Notes: generated by a model not told the origin, from the letters alone. A DNA stretch of 64,000 bases from Lucinisca nassula (GCA_963580285.1 OY757023.1:91537108-91601107), one strand, 5' to 3'; shown: positions 9,461 to 20,879, counted from the stretch's first letter. Made by a program: numbers and translations.

Positions 9461-9589
9461 ACTTGCCTTTTCCCCAATCAAAACAATAAAAGATTTCCCC
9501 GCTTAACCCGTCTGAGACTCGTATAAGCTTACGCACTTGTAACTAAGCATAACACGCCAACACATGAATTCCCACCTAAAACACTGATC

Positions 9590-9690
9590 TAGCGCGGGCT
9601 GGTCACAGGTAGCACAGGTGGTTCAAATCAATCGCGATACCTGTGATCCACCTGTGATTCACCCGCACTAACCGTACTATACCAATACTT
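9590..9690. other. CACAGGT/ACCTGTG inverted words
   Basis: CACAGGT occurs at about 9605 and 9614, and ACCTGTG at about 9639 and 9647, facing each other around CGCGAT. A short AT/GC-mixed stretch of unknown role between the Polinton and the LINE tail. No gene is seen from 9470 to 9725. Confidence 0.35.
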
Positions 9691-9730
9691 TTAATGACAT
9701 GCTTTACCTTATAAAAACTGCAAAACTATC

Positions 9731-9862
9731 TTCATTGCGACCCTCATCTTACCCTTTACCATTAGAGATTGGAATGCCCTTCCCGATTCGATTATTTCGA
9801 TGGCTGAATGTGCTGGGGATTGTGTAGCTAAATTTACCTCTTTGGTTAGAGCTAGGGACTAA
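9731..9862 (+). pseudogene. 3' end of a non-LTR retrotransposon RT ORF
   Basis: The frame TTC ATT GCG reads FIATLILPFTIRDWNALPDS and ends RARD then TAA at 9860-9862. The TIRDWNALP block is the end-of-ORF2 signature of CR1/Jockey-type LINEs (usually RTxRxWNxLP). Only about 44 codons remain, so the copy is strongly 5'-truncated, as is usual for target-primed insertion. The 3' UTR probably runs on to the simple repeats at 9996. Confidence 0.65.
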
Positions 9863-9995
9863 CTGCCCATATCACAGGTCCTGGTGTATGAATGTCATTT
9901 GACGTGTCATCAGTAACAATTCTGATTCGGATTCTGTCACGGGAAGTGATTGTGAAATAATTTCTCTTCAGGTCTCCCACTGATCAAAGAAAGTG

Positions 9996-10007
9996 TTACT
10001 TCTACTT

Positions 10008-10045
<38 letters not shown>

Positions 10046-10122
10046 GATAATAACAATAATAACAATAAGTGTTTATAAAATATAACTATGAAAACGATGA
10101 TGATGATGATGATGATGATGTT
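9996..10122. repeat. Microsatellites (CTA)n, (AAT/AAC)n, (GAT)n
   Basis: CTA/TAC triplets run about 10000-10046, an imperfect AATAAC stretch follows to 10070, and GAT triplets run about 10096-10122. Confidence 0.9.
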
Positions 10123-10300
10123 AGATGATGATGGAAAGTGACTATCATATATTCTTCTTTTCTATCAGTCTCTCGCTGATCCAGAAAAATGTTCCATTTT
10201 ATATTATTACATTTTTGAAAGTTCAATATTAATGAATAGAAGCTAAATATCTATTCAGGGGTAACTTTTCCACAGATTTCTATTCATAGAATATTCAATG

Positions 10301-10495
10301 GAGCACTGTGGTGCAGTGGTAACGCCAAGAGGTAGCCGGTTCGATCCCCGCAAGCGCCAAGTGTCGTTTCCTTGAGCAAGAGACTTTATCCACATTGCTT
10401 AGTACTGGTTCCAACCAAGGAAAAGAGGGCCACGTGGAAGATTAGTTATAGAACTAATGCGTTACCCTCTATAAATAAGGTCGATTATTATTATT
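10301..10495 (+). mobile_element. tRNA-derived SINE (S1)
   Basis: The head GTGGTGCAGTGGTAACGCC fits a pol III A box and GGTTCGATCCCC a B box 35 bp later. A ~110 bp body follows and the tail ends in ATTATTATTATT. No intact tRNA fold is present, so this is a SINE and not a tRNA gene. Confidence 0.75.
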
Positions 10496-10499
10496 AAAA

Positions 10500-10950
10500 T
10501 TTTGTAGTAAGCAAATCGCTCGGATGGGGATTATGTCAGTAATTGAATTAATGACACGCCTATCCATTTGCTTATCAAAAATAGATTAACCAATACGCGT
10601 ATCGTTAACAACTTATCAATAATTAGATTATCGTGTATACGTAGGACGATGCATCAGTCTCCATGGAATTTACACCCCCCCAGTATAGCCCATCGCATGG
10701 CTTCCATTATTATTATTCAAATACGAAGATTGTACCGCGTCCATCTATTTTCAAAGCAATGCACACTACGGCTGATTTTCCTTTTTAAAAAACTTTGTTT
10801 TTGTAGCAAATTTATAGCAAATGCAACCGCATTATTTTCGCTCGTGTTGAATCAAAAAGGCGATTCTATTGAATACCCACAGCCTGTTTGACCAGAAATA
10901 AAAATATAAATACGATATTTATTTTATTCAGTAATTAGTCTGTTTGCATT
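10500..10950. other. No gene seen
   Basis: AT-rich DNA with a 107-codon open frame of low-complexity, Ile/Arg-rich composition and no recognisable domain. I see no repeat family shared with the rest of the window. Confidence 0.4.
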
Positions 10951-10952
10951 GA

Positions 10953-11312
10953 TGTTTAACGTTCTCGTCAGCACTATTTAGGTCATTTTGGAGACGTTGC
11001 TTCCAACTGTGTGGGACGTTTTATCCGACATTGAGATTTGTATGTACTATAAGTAATGCGTCTCATGTTGTTATATGTATTTTGTATGTATAACCTGAGA
11101 ATGACTTGGAAACTTGGAAAGTAGCTGAAATGATATCTCAAGCTCTGTCGCCCAATGAAACCAATAAGGCTTTTATTGGTATTGAACGGCCCGACTTGCA
11201 CCACTTTGCCTGGGCAGGCTTAGTCCTTCTAAGCGATTTACCAGTACTCGTGTGCAGCCAGTTTCAGTTCTGCGTGGAAACAGTATGCAACCCAATTTAT
11301 TTCTCTGAATCC
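10953..11312 (-). mobile_element. SINE family A copy 1 (degenerate)
   Basis: Contains the family blocks: tail complement TTTAACGTTCTCGTCAGCAC, then GGTCATTTTGGAGACGTTGC, TCTCAAGCTCTGTCGCCCAA, TTTGCCTGGGCAGGCTTAG and TTTACCAGTACTCGTG. A ~75 bp extra piece (about 11032-11118) separates two blocks. Orientation is set by the GTTAAACCTCAAATCAAAC tail seen in better copies. Confidence 0.8.
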
Positions 11313-11356
11313 CGACGAGCGGGTGCCAGTTTTACTTAGTTAAGTTCGACGTAAGA

Positions 11357-14145
11357 CACTCATTCTCAAATGAATTGGGGTTTTAGCCGTTAAAAAAGTC
11401 AAATTATAAAGTTACTAAAATTCAGTCACCGATATGTTCACAATAAAGTATTAACATGTACCTATACTCAGTTAAAATTCCTTGATCAAGAAATGAAAAG
11501 GTATTTCACCCCAACAGTTAGAAATATGTCGGTATTTTGATAAATTTTGATTGTGAGAAATGTACGCTACAATCCATTTGTTCGTTACCCACTTCTTTAA
11601 CATCACACAAATCAAGAGACCGCAGCTCGCAATGACAGAAACTTACGACCGGGTTATTAAGCGGGGACAAAATTGAACATATGGTCATATATATGGTAAA
11701 GAAATGAATAACCATTTTGAATAAAATTCAGGGTTGGTTAGAGAATACAGAAAAAGAAATAGTTTTCTGAAAACATACAACTTTCGTTTTGTTTTAAGAG
11801 AAGCACATAACAGCTAGATCACTTACGACTATTGCATTTGAACAGGTATTGAGTGGTAAATAAGGAACACAAGTAATATTACTTTAGATAAACGATCAAC
11901 ATAAGCAATAAGTTTATATGAATTATATGTTAAAAGTCGCGGACATTACAGTGATTTTGTTTTTATAAGTCAAGTAGTCTACTATCGTGATTAACTGACA
12001 ATATAGTTGTTAGTGTCATTTTCATTCAATGTTTGGATCTAACTAATGTAACAGTGCATGTTCAGTCATATGCTTTTAAAACATGGTGTCGCTATTACGC
12101 AAAAAAAAGTCTCGGTATATACTTTTATGTATAAAAATGCTCTCCTGACAGATAAACTGCATTCTTAAGGCAGCCGAAACATTAAAAGACATATCTCTCA
12201 CATATAAACACACAACAATCGCATAGCCTTGTTTTCTCAACAATCAACTATGTAAAGTTAATGATGCAACTGCGAGTATTCAGTATCGAACATTACAGTG
12301 CATTCCAGAGCAATATTTTTTCTATACAAAAGTCTTCAAAATGTAACCAAAATTGTCTACAAGCTTGAAGAATGTAATTTAACACGCTTAGTAGAGTTTG
12401 TAAACAAGTTCTAAGAAATGTAAACATATGCATGTCTGTAATTGGCAGCTATGATGGTCTCGGACATTACATTACCATAAGCGGTAAAGGGACATCCTAT
12501 GCCACTTTACCATTTCTACATGTAAAATGGAAAAGGAATCTGACATTATATTTGTTGTATCTAGTTGACATAATCAAGAGTAAACCAGCATACCCTAAAA
12601 TAAACATATTTATTTTAGGTTGGGATGTTCGATACAATTTGTAATGTTCGATACCATAATTTTAGTAACATAAACTGCACGGACAATGTTTTTTAACATT
12701 CAAAATATGCATTTGGAAATACAAATTGGAGAGTTGAAGTGCCTTCTTAACATTTCACAATTCATATTGAAATATTCATTCTGGCAAATAATATTTGGGA
12801 AAAGATTATAAGCTGTGGGACTCAAATCCAAAATAGAAAATAAGTAACTAATTTTGAATCAACTTTGTTACTGTTTGCAGCTATTGGTAGAAATGTAGCA
12901 AACATGCATATCACTAAACGTGTTCATTGTACACAAATAAGGTTGCACAATTCAAAATAGTTAATTTATTTGCAGTCATTATCCCTGGACGGTCAACATA
13001 GCAAACATGCCATGTTCGATACCAAATGTAGCGGACATTTCATCGTATACATCCACTGCTTATTGCAATAGAATAATGATCTTGCTGGCGTGCAAATGTT
13101 GTTCATTAATAATGATTTTTGGTGGAACCAAATTAATTGAACAATATTAATTGTGGCAAATAATATTGGAAAAAAGATAAAAAGTTTCTATGCAGATATT
13201 TAAAAACAAGATACGACTTCTGTTTTCCCTTCACTGTGGTATTGTCTGCCGGCTCCCCCGCCCATCAAACACCGGAAAAGGCAACCATGTCGTCTGCAGA
13301 CACTTTCTACTACGAAATCTGGTAATGGAAAACCGTGCCACGTGAGATCAATGCGATCAAGCTGTTAGACTAACAATTTTCGGTATTGAACATTACCGGT
13401 CTCGAACATTACAAAACACTGGAAATGAGGGAATTCGAACATCAAAATATTATTTTCGTTCCAGATGATGTATTTGTGTAAGTCACACATTGCGGGAGTT
13501 TAATTCAATCTAGCATTTTTTGTCGATACATACATAATAAGCCTGGTATAATGATCGCGAACATTACATGCATTTTTGCAACAAATCCATGCACATTTTT
13601 GTATGGCAAGTATTTTTAATTTCCTGCTGTACAGGTAACATCAAACAACCTTATATGTTTATTATAATATAGAATCTCCATTTGGTCATGTTTCTGTGTA
13701 TAAAAACCTAAACGTTGTTTTGAAATATCAAGAAGAAAAACGTCGTCTCGTACATTACAATGCTTAATTAAATTTCGGCGACAGCCATAATCGGGGAAAA
13801 ATACTTAGTTAGAATCCATGTGGTCCTACTAATGGTAGTTATTTCCCTACCCAGAATATGTAAATTTAATGGAAACCACCTATCCCTTTCCTGTCTAATG
13901 GAATTGCAAATATGTAAGCGTGCAAACAAAGAGAATTCGAAAAACGACAGTCTCGAACATTACAAAACCAGGTTTTCCCGTGGCTCATTTTCCCTGAAAA
14001 GGTATATTTTTCTACAGGAGGTTTATCATGATATCTTCAGAACCTGTTGTTCTGTCATTTAAACGTATGCATTGGGTAATAATGACTGTTTGATTTCAGA
14101 AAATATACGGCGACTGCAATATCCCAATTCATTTGAGAATGAGTG
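11357..14145. mobile_element. 2.8 kb non-autonomous DNA element, complete copy with 23 bp TIRs
   Basis: The first 23 bases (11357-11379, starting CACTCATTCTCAAATG) are the exact reverse complement of the last 23 (14123-14145). The flanks carry AAGA at 11353-11356 and 14146-14149, a plausible 4 bp target duplication. No ORF above about 80 codons has any recognisable domain, so it is non-autonomous. The interior repeats the word TCGAACATTAC or close variants about ten times (for example 12286, 13386, 13402, 13554, 13747, 13952; reverse strand 12641). A second copy lies at 23556-26136. Confidence 0.82.
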
Positions 14146-14218
14146 AAGAAGGGGCTCATCTACAATATAATACATAGTTTGTTTTTCTGCTGCTAGCGAG
14201 TACCCACAATCAATGTTA

Positions 14219-14219
14219 T

Positions 14220-14266
<47 letters not shown>
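14219..14266. repeat. (CTTT)n microsatellite
   Basis: Uninterrupted CTTT units at about 14219-14266, just outside the right end of the 2.8 kb element. Confidence 0.9.
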
Positions 14267-14344
14267 ACTAATAATGCCTTCGCCCACGCGGGCATTTTCG
14301 ACGTACATTACACACACTTCAGATTTGCAGGATGAAAGCCTACA

Positions 14345-14595
14345 CAGTAATCATGTAATTACGTACGGTAGGGATCTTTAACCTACACAGGGGGTGGTTC
14401 TCTCTGCACACGGGGCCTACAGTTAATATCCCGATCCGAAGGACGGTGCACTTTGTAGCATTCATCCATGCAAATGATGCCACTGGATAATGTTCGGACA
14501 CCGCAATTGTATTACCGCCGCCGGCAATCGAACCGGGCGTGTCTAGCATCAAAGGCAAGTGCACTAACCATGCACCGATCGAGCCTTCCACGCTC
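14345..14595 (-). mobile_element. tRNA-derived SINE (S2)
   Basis: On the minus strand the head reads CGATCGGTGCATGGTTAGTGC (A-box-like), then CCCGGTTCGATTGCCG (B box). The body runs leftward through AACATTATCCAGTGGCATC to GTTAAAGATCCCTACCGTACG. It is the only copy recognised here. Confidence 0.65.
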
Positions 14596-14647
14596 CTTCT
14601 TCTTTTTATTCGCTTTTTACATCTAAAAAGTCTAAGAACATGTTTTT

Positions 14648-14950
14648 TGTTTGTTTGATTTGAGGTTTAACGTCCCCGTCAACACTGTATTGGTCATTTT
14701 GGAGGCGCTGCTTCCAATTTTGTGGGCTTTTACCCGATGATTGAGATGAAATAACATCTCAAGCCCTGTCGCCCATTGAAACCAAAAGGGTTAATAAGCA
14801 TGGTCGGCCCGACTCGCGTCACTTTGCCTGGGCAGGCTTCTAAAGATCCTCTAAGCGCTTTACCCGTACTCGTGTACGGGTGGTTTCAGCTCTGCGTGGA
14901 AGCACCATGCAGTCCATCTATTTCTTCAAGCCTCGGCGGGGGCCGCTATG
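14648..14950 (-). mobile_element. SINE family A copy 2
   Basis: A near full-length copy. The plus strand reads GATTTGAGGTTTAACGTCCC, GGTCATTTTGGAGGCGCTGC, CTCAAGCCCTGTCGCCCA, CGTACTCGTG and AGCCTCGGCGGGG. The tail lies at the left end, so the element is on the minus strand. Confidence 0.85.
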
Positions 14951-15179
14951 AACATTTAATTATTGTCATTTTTAATATATATAGATCGGTGTATAAATTT
15001 CTGTATTTGTGGTAATATATATATTATCTTCGTAAAATAGAGACAAAATCCTAAACAACTATATATATTACTTTACCCCTTTCTCCTTATTTAGTGCAGA
15101 AATTTGCGGTTAATTTTCTGCAAGTTTTATTTGATTACGTAAACGGGTACTGCAGCAGGTGGTTGCTGATGCAAATGCC

Positions 15180-15345
15180 AGCCTCCAATGACGTCAGAGT
15201 CACATGACCTATCAATCTCAAGGAAGCAAAACATGGCGGCATGAATGAAATACCAAACCAATTATGTACTCGTTCATTGCAAAAGCTGAACATATTACAG
15301 TAATTTCGAGAAGGAAAATGACTTAGAAAGTTAAGGTAAGAGTAT
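15180..15345 (+). promoter_or_regulatory. Possible promoter and non-coding first exon with splice donor
   Basis: TGACGTCA (CRE palindrome) lies at 15189-15196, followed by TCACATGACC and ACATGGCGGCATGA (an ATG with a stop three codons on). A donor-like AAG|GTAAGA follows near 15332-15340. No TATA box is obvious. Spacing fits a 5' UTR exon. It could feed the plus-strand coding exons at 52963, which would need a 37.6 kb intron; that link is speculation. No repeat family seen elsewhere in the window covers this stretch. Confidence 0.35.
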
Positions 15346-15349
15346 TGAA

Positions 15350-15730
15350 TCTATCATTTTAATTTTGCAAGCGTCAGCGCTCTTATTTTTCTTTGTCTAT
15401 TAATTTTTATCATAAATATTGAATGAACTTAACAAATTACAGCTGTGATTCATACGATGAGTCATAGTAGCGTAGTAGTACAGTAATATTGAACAAGCAA
15501 TGAGGAAAATGATAATCAGAATTAGCAAAGTCTGAACTTTGCTATGAGTCTGTCATGTAATGTGCCGTCAACGGTCATAAATAAATATTTAACAACTGCA
15601 ACAACTGATTCTGACAACTGATTTACACAAACTCCTATTTGGAGTTTACATGACTTGCTGAATTACTTCCCTTGATGCACAGGAGATTGGCTGGAAAAAG
15701 GTCCTAAATTGGGACTTACATTGTATTGCT
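15350..15730. other. No gene seen
   Basis: AT-rich, no recognisable motif or shared repeat apart from short AACAACTG words near 15590-15625. Confidence 0.4.
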
Positions 15731-15733
15731 TTG

Positions 15734-15962
15734 TTAACCCTTTTTGTACCAAATGGAATCTTCCTCCTTATATATGGCAGGAGTCCATTTCAAAGTAAAG
15801 GGGTGTCAGATTTTGTTTTCTTCAAAATTTGTTTGGAAAATGGCTGAGCGCTTTGCAAACAGTGGAGGCCCTGATCAGACCCCGCAATTTGCGGCAACTG
15901 ATCTGGACCTGCACTGTTTGCCAGGGTACCCGTTTTGGGGTTTCCTGTACAAAACAAGTTAA
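15734..15962 (+). mobile_element. Type i hairpin MITE (TTAACCCTTTTTGTACC)
   Basis: Bounded by TTAA at 15734 and 15959. The arm TTGTACCAAATGGAATC opens the element and GGTTTCCTGTACAAAAC closes it. The core carries TTTGCAAACAGTGG ... CCTGATCAGA, GCGGCAACTGATCTGG and CACTGTTTGCC, a hairpin shared with many loci. Confidence 0.8.
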
Positions 15963-15974
15963 AATCCTGTATGG

Positions 15975-16235
15975 TTAGAAAACAGTGTAGACCCTGATCA
16001 GATGCAGGCTAGCATCTCTCGGTCTGCACTGTTTGCCACCCCCAACACACAATTCAATTCCAAACTCAAAGCACTTACAGTACTGGTGGGTTGATTGTCT
16101 CTGAGTGTAGGTCGGAGAAATTGTCCTGATTTAACTGTTTCATTCCGTTTTTAAGCACATAGTGTTGATCTTTATCAGACACTGTATTCTGTAGCATCTG
16201 GTCTAGGTCTACACTGTTTGCCAAGCCCAACAGTG
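15975..16235. repeat. Two partial hairpin cores
   Basis: GTGTAGACCCTGATCAGATG ... GGTCTGCACTGTTTGCC at 15985-16037, and a half-hairpin CATCTGGTCTAGGTCTACAC TGTTTGCC at about 16195-16222. Outer arms are missing or unrecognised. Confidence 0.6.
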
Positions 16236-16339
16236 GTTTCCAAGATAACCAGACGCAGCACTCTGACCTCACTGCAGCTATTTTCTGAAAAAAAAGCTTA
16301 TTCTGACAAGTCAGTAATAGTCATCATACTCATGTAGCC

Positions 16340-16887
16340 TTAAAGGTGCATTATTGAGCTATCTGAAAAAAATGCTCCAAAATCCAAATACATATAGCTG
16401 GTATTTTTCTTTAAAACAATACAAATGAATCCATTTTGTGCAAAAATGCGAACAATTATGATGACAGGTAAATGAGTTTGAGAGGGATTCCCTAACTAGG
16501 TTTCGAACACTAGTTAGATCTATTTTTAGTTTGTGACAAAAATAGAATCCCCATATATGACGTTATGTGACATTCATTTTTGGCCTTGTTTGCTTAGGCC
16601 ATGCCTGAATCGGAAAAAAATATGACGCTGAATACTATGCCATAAGTAACGACACTCAGAGACGATACTGTCGCCATGTATGTGTTAAGTGACAGATTTA
16701 TTTTTAGAACAGAAATTCCGAACACATGTTCAGAGCGAAGGGTAAACACGAATGAAAACGATCATTTTCACAAAGTTCTGAAGCTGTATTTGGCTCCAAA
16801 AGTGTACACATGACAAAGGAGTATGCATTGAAGATAAAAACCAGAAAAAAAAAATTGAGACCCGGTAGCTCAATAATGCACCTTTAA
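16340..16887. mobile_element. TTAA-flanked MITE with 22 bp TIRs, complete copy
   Basis: TTAAAGGTGCATTATTGAGC starts at 16340 and the reverse complement ends at 16887, so TTAA is at both ends, as in piggyBac- or Kolobok-type elements. The 548 bp has no domain-bearing ORF. A second copy, reverse orientation, is split at 27305-27343 and 37621-38117. Confidence 0.88.
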
Positions 16888-17032
16888 GCACAAAAGAGCT
16901 TTTCTGCTGATAATAACTTTTGGTCGATTGACAAATATTTGACCCCAAATTTGTTCCACTATGAGGTCAAAGTGTTTTGTACATGTAAGAAGTTATCTGT
17001 AAAATCTGGACTGGAATAGTGTTGGGTTTGGC

Positions 17033-17580
17033 TTATTGTGTAGACCCAAATCCGACGCTGCAAAACGCAGAATGTGGCATCTGTTCACTTTTTGCATTAT
17101 TTTCTTGTGTTTGTCTTGTGTTGTCTGGGGAATCTTCTAAGTCCCAGAGACTTTTTATCCCTCTCGTTTTCTGTTTAAGTGACTCTGTCGTCCAGTTCCG
17201 GTTTGATATATCGTATTGCCGATCCATCCACTGTCTATCAATTGCAATTTTAAATTTGTTTACGGTATCTAAGGTTGCTATATTATCTTGTAAATTATTC
17301 CAATCGTCTATCACTCTGAATGAGAAGGAGTTATTTCTTACAGACTTATTTGCTCTGGGTTTAGTTAACTTCAAAGATGTACAAGAACTTAAGGGAATCC
17401 CGAAACAGTCCAAGTCCCTGTTCTTCATGACCATTTTCCCAGCCCGCATTTGGAGACAATTTTTAATGGCCAATCAGTGCTTTGATTTATTTATGCTAAA
17501 CCTTCTCAAAGACAACATTGAGATTCTGGAGTGCACTCTTTCATCACTGAAGTTGGAATGTCCATTCATAACTAAATAGG
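17033..17580 (-). pseudogene. C-terminal RT fragment of a non-LTR retrotransposon
   Basis: The minus-strand frame from 17473 reads KNRDLDCFGIPLSSC, LTKPRANKSVRNNSFSFRVI, then DDWNNLQDNIATLDTVNKFK near 17310-17260, and IAIDRQWMDRQ. The SFSFRVIDDWNxL block is the typical end of CR1/Jockey-type LINE ORF2. Upstream codons (17580-17474) are in broken frames. The frame runs on past the LINE end into a hairpin-family remnant near 17040-17080. 5'-truncated and not functional. Confidence 0.65.
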
Positions 17581-17584
17581 GCTA

Positions 17585-17880
17585 AGCAATATACATGTAT
17601 ATCCCAATAAGATCACATCAGGATCTACACTATTTGCATAAGTATCTGTACTGGGTTTTAGGGTTGTAAGGGAGAGAGGCAGGCTTAATTATGCAATAAC
17701 ATACATTGGAATAGAAAGGGATAATTTATAACTGTAGATTTTACATTCTGTGCAGGAATACTGTCATCTACATGTACATGTGTGTATTTCAAATAATCAT
17801 ACATGTAGACATACTGTCATCAATTTCAAACACTAAATTATAATTTTGAGACAATTCCACAAGTCAGTGAAATATCAGGA
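17585..17880. other. No gene seen
   Basis: AT-rich; ATCACATCAGGATCTACACT near 17613 is a remnant of the hairpin core. Several ACATGTA words (17590, 17771, 17801) have no evident meaning. Confidence 0.35.
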
Positions 17881-17881
17881 C

Positions 17882-19452
17882 TGTTTGTTTGTTTGATTTG
17901 AGGTTAAACGTCCCCGTCAACACTGCATGTAAAGCAAGGTTGGGCGGTCTAAACCAGGGACGGTTTTAACCAGTGGTTTTAACCGGTTAAAACCGTCCCA
18001 GTCCATACTCCCAGAGTGGTCAATACTGGTCAATACTGGTCGATTGAAATATTGAGTGGTCAATTGAATAATTCTAGTGTTGAAAAGGCAAAGCTACTGA
18101 AACTATTTCGAAGTTTTGGTCTCTTTGCTGGAGGCTGATCATTTGAATTTTGATAAGAGTTTCAGGTTCAGATGTTATTTCTTCAAGTGGCCTCTTTAGG
18201 TTTCATTCATTTTTGACACCTTCAGTAATAGCTTGATGATAAGATACTGTCTATATTTCATATAAATCAAAATTTCACACATTAGGAATAAAGCCTTGTG
18301 TCAGTTTATAATACCCCTATTAGGGACAGTAATTGGCCAATTTAGCAATTAGATCTTTGCCACACCCACTGCAGTGGCATGAGTCAGTCTTTTTTGACAG
18401 CAATTTACAGGTGTTGCAGATACTTTTAAATATATTCAAAGTCATCAGTGAATCTTCAAACATTGTTTGGTTAATAAATTACAGACTTTTACAGATGAAC
18501 TACTTCACAGGCCTAAAATTGATGACAGGTGTATTTCACAAGTTTGTCAATATATGCATATGACAATTCTCTGCAATACCATCAAAATGCTTTAAACTGC
18601 TTTAGAATTTTATGATCAAAGATTATGTCAAATAATTGATATTTTCAAAGTTGAAGAGGGAAGAAGATTTGTGGGGGGAGAGAGGTGAGTGGGTTAATCT
18701 GGCACAACATTTTTTTTTTCTTTGTCGAACAAAATAGGACCTTTCATAAATCCTCCAAAATACATGATACATTGAGCTTATTCATATTTCTGTAAATCAA
18801 AATATGAACAATCAAACCTATAAAGGAAAAAAGAATAATAATAAAGATTGTTTGATTGAAAAGAACAGGCCTGTCTACAGTTCATTGAGCCATTCGAACC
18901 TCTTCATTTGACCAGCAACAATGTCTTTTGACTTTTGATCAAATAAAAAATACCTCAAATAATTACTATTATTAATAAAAACTATTTTTGTCTTGTTCAG
19001 TGATGAAAATATAGTCTAACATCATGTACGTGATGTAGGGGGAAAGCTTTTAAGACCAGTTTAGCAACAGGACAGAGGCGTATACTTCAGTGATTTAATC
19101 GACCACCAATTGACCAGTATCGACCAGTAATGACCGGTTAAAACCGGTTTTAACCACTGGCCCGGTCAATACTCATAGTGACTGGCTTTTTGCCAACCTT
19201 GCTGTAAAGGTCATTTTGGAGACATTGCTTCCAATTGTGTGGGGCTTTTACCTGACATTGAGATGGAAATGACATCTCGAGCCCAATAAAACCACTAGGG
19301 TATATAAGCATGGACGGTCCGACTCGCATCGCTTTGCCTGGGCAAGCTTAGGTCCTCTAACTCTAAGCAGTTCACCAGTACTCGTGTGCGGCCGGTTTCT
19401 GCTCTGCGTGGAAGCATCATGCAGCCCATGTATTTCTTCAAGCCCCGATGTA
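17882..19452 (-). mobile_element. SINE family A copy 3, split by a DNA transposon
   Basis: The tail side is at 17882-17933 (GATTTGAGGTTAAACGTCCC, CAACACTGCA) and the body at 19203-19452 (AAAGGTCATTTTGGAGACAT ... TACTCGTGTGCGGCC ... AAGCCCCGATG). The two parts are continuous once 17934-19202 and one target duplication are removed. Confidence 0.88.
17934..19202. mobile_element. 1269 bp DNA transposon nested in a SINE
   Basis: Ends GCAAGGTTGG (17934) and CCAACCTTGC (19193-19202) are perfect 10 bp inverted repeats. TGTAAA flanks both ends (17928-17933, 19203-19208), giving a 6 bp target duplication, or GTAA with 11 bp ends. Subterminal palindromes GGTTTTAACCGGTTAAAACC (about 17972) and GGTTAAAACCGGTTTTAACC (about 19136), plus repeated GGTCAATACTGGTC/GACCAGTATCGACC words, lie inside both ends. 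No transposase is recognised. Confidence 0.85.
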
Positions 19453-19639
19453 CTAAACTGAAATCCAAACTAGAGCGCGCAGTCTCTGGCACACCTTCAC
19501 AAATTCCCACGCTTCTAGTAGAGCCAAATATATTAAACACTGTTCTTGTATGCTCTCATCATGTAAGGAAGCAATGTACCAAATTTGTTTACATTCCGGC
19601 AAGGGTTAAAGGAGAGGATAGTGTGATGGATGAATGGAC

Positions 19640-20205
19640 AGCCAGTCAGGTGGATGGAGGCATTCACAATATCCTCAAACATTTGGGAATAATGAATATA
19701 TATGGTTTAGGGGTGGGGGTCTGAACAGTTTCTCTGATATTAGACCTTTTATGAAGTGGAGGGGTTGAGGCATGGCCCTAGTGCACCCAGGGTACCAGAG
19801 GGTGTGTATCACTGAATGTGTCTTATCACAAGGAACAAGAATATATATAGTTTAGGGGTGGGGATCTGAAAAGATTCTCCGATATTAGGCCTTTTATGAA
19901 ATGAGGGGGGTGGGGCATGGCCCCGTTGCACCTGGGGGACATCAAGGTTGGTGTCACTAAATGTATATTATCATAAGGAACAAGAATATATATGGTTTAA
20001 GTGTGGGGATCTGAAAGGTTTCTGAGTTATTAGGCCTTTAATGAAGTGTAGGGGTTGGGGCATAGCCCCAGCGCACCCTGGGGAGCTCCAGGTTGGTGTC
20101 AATGAAAGCGTCTTATCATAAGGAACTAGAGCATAATGGTTTAGCAGTGGGGATCTGAATGATTTCTGAAATATATGTTCTTTTATGAAGTGGAGGGGTA
20201 CATGC
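19640..20205 (-). repeat. ~150 bp satellite, about four units, minus orientation
   Basis: Units of the form ATATATATGGTTTAGGGGTGG, TTTATGAAGTGGAGGGGT and CACTGAATGTGTCTTATCA recur. They are the reverse complement of the array at 28020-30170. A fragment of SINE family A (plus, 20206-20285) follows directly. Confidence 0.88.
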
Positions 20206-20285
20206 CCCAACCCATTGGTGCGTGGAGAAATAGATCGGGCTGCATGGTGCTTCTGCACAGAGCTGAAACAGACTTGAGTAGTAAT
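20206..20285 (+). mobile_element. SINE family A fragment (copy 4)
   Basis: CCCATTGGTGCGTGGAGAAATAG, GGGCTGCATGGTGCTTC and AGAGCTGAAAC match the start of the family in plus orientation. Only ~80 bp remain. Confidence 0.7.
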
Positions 20286-20588
20286 GGGCAGGGGTGTATT
20301 GAGTTGTCTGAATATTTAGGGTACATACGGTAATAAAAATATTGAGAGGCTTTGCTGGAGAACAACACTTCTAGATTAACAGAAATACGGTATTTACCCT
20401 AATTATTCGCCTATTCCGTCACCTCATTCTCCTTACCATAGTTCTTTTCGAGCATGTTCATGTACAATCTTCTAACCATTGTTGTGTGTAAACAAAGGTA
20501 GGTCTTTTTTTTAGATCTGAAAAGATATTTGAGCCTTAAAGCACCATCCAACAACCGGAAACATCATTTCAAATACTTATTTTCTGAT

Positions 20589-20683
20589 TTTTCAGAGAAA
20601 ATCAGGCTTGACATTTCATTTGAATGGTCTGCCTAACTAGCAGACCATTCAAATGAAATATCAAGCCTGATTTTCTCTGAAAA
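20589..20683. repeat. Long palindrome, 44 bp arms, 7 bp loop
   Basis: The arm at 20589-20632 (starting TTTTCAGAGAAAATCAGG) pairs with 20640-20683 with one mismatch; the loop is CTAACTA. An (A)n run follows at 20701. Confidence 0.9.
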
Positions 20684-20879
20684 AAAATAAATAAAACGGC
20701 AAAAAAAAAAAAAAAAAAACAAGAATGTTATCTTGAAATTTGGCTTAGTGTGTTAAATTTGAGTTTAATCAGGATTTCAAAAAAAAAATCTTTTCATCAG
20801 AATGGTAATAAAATTTTTTGGGAAGGGGCAATCTGTGTGGGTACTGGGTAGGTAGGAGCACAGAAAATCGAGAGTTTTT

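Noticed and set aside
10568..10891. 107-codon open frame
   Set aside because: No recognisable motif; composition looks random.
17019..17579. 186-codon plus-strand open frame
   Set aside because: Antisense of the LINE RT tail, which reads convincingly on the minus strand.
19386..19724. 112-codon plus-strand open frame
   Set aside because: Runs from a SINE into satellite; no independent evidence.
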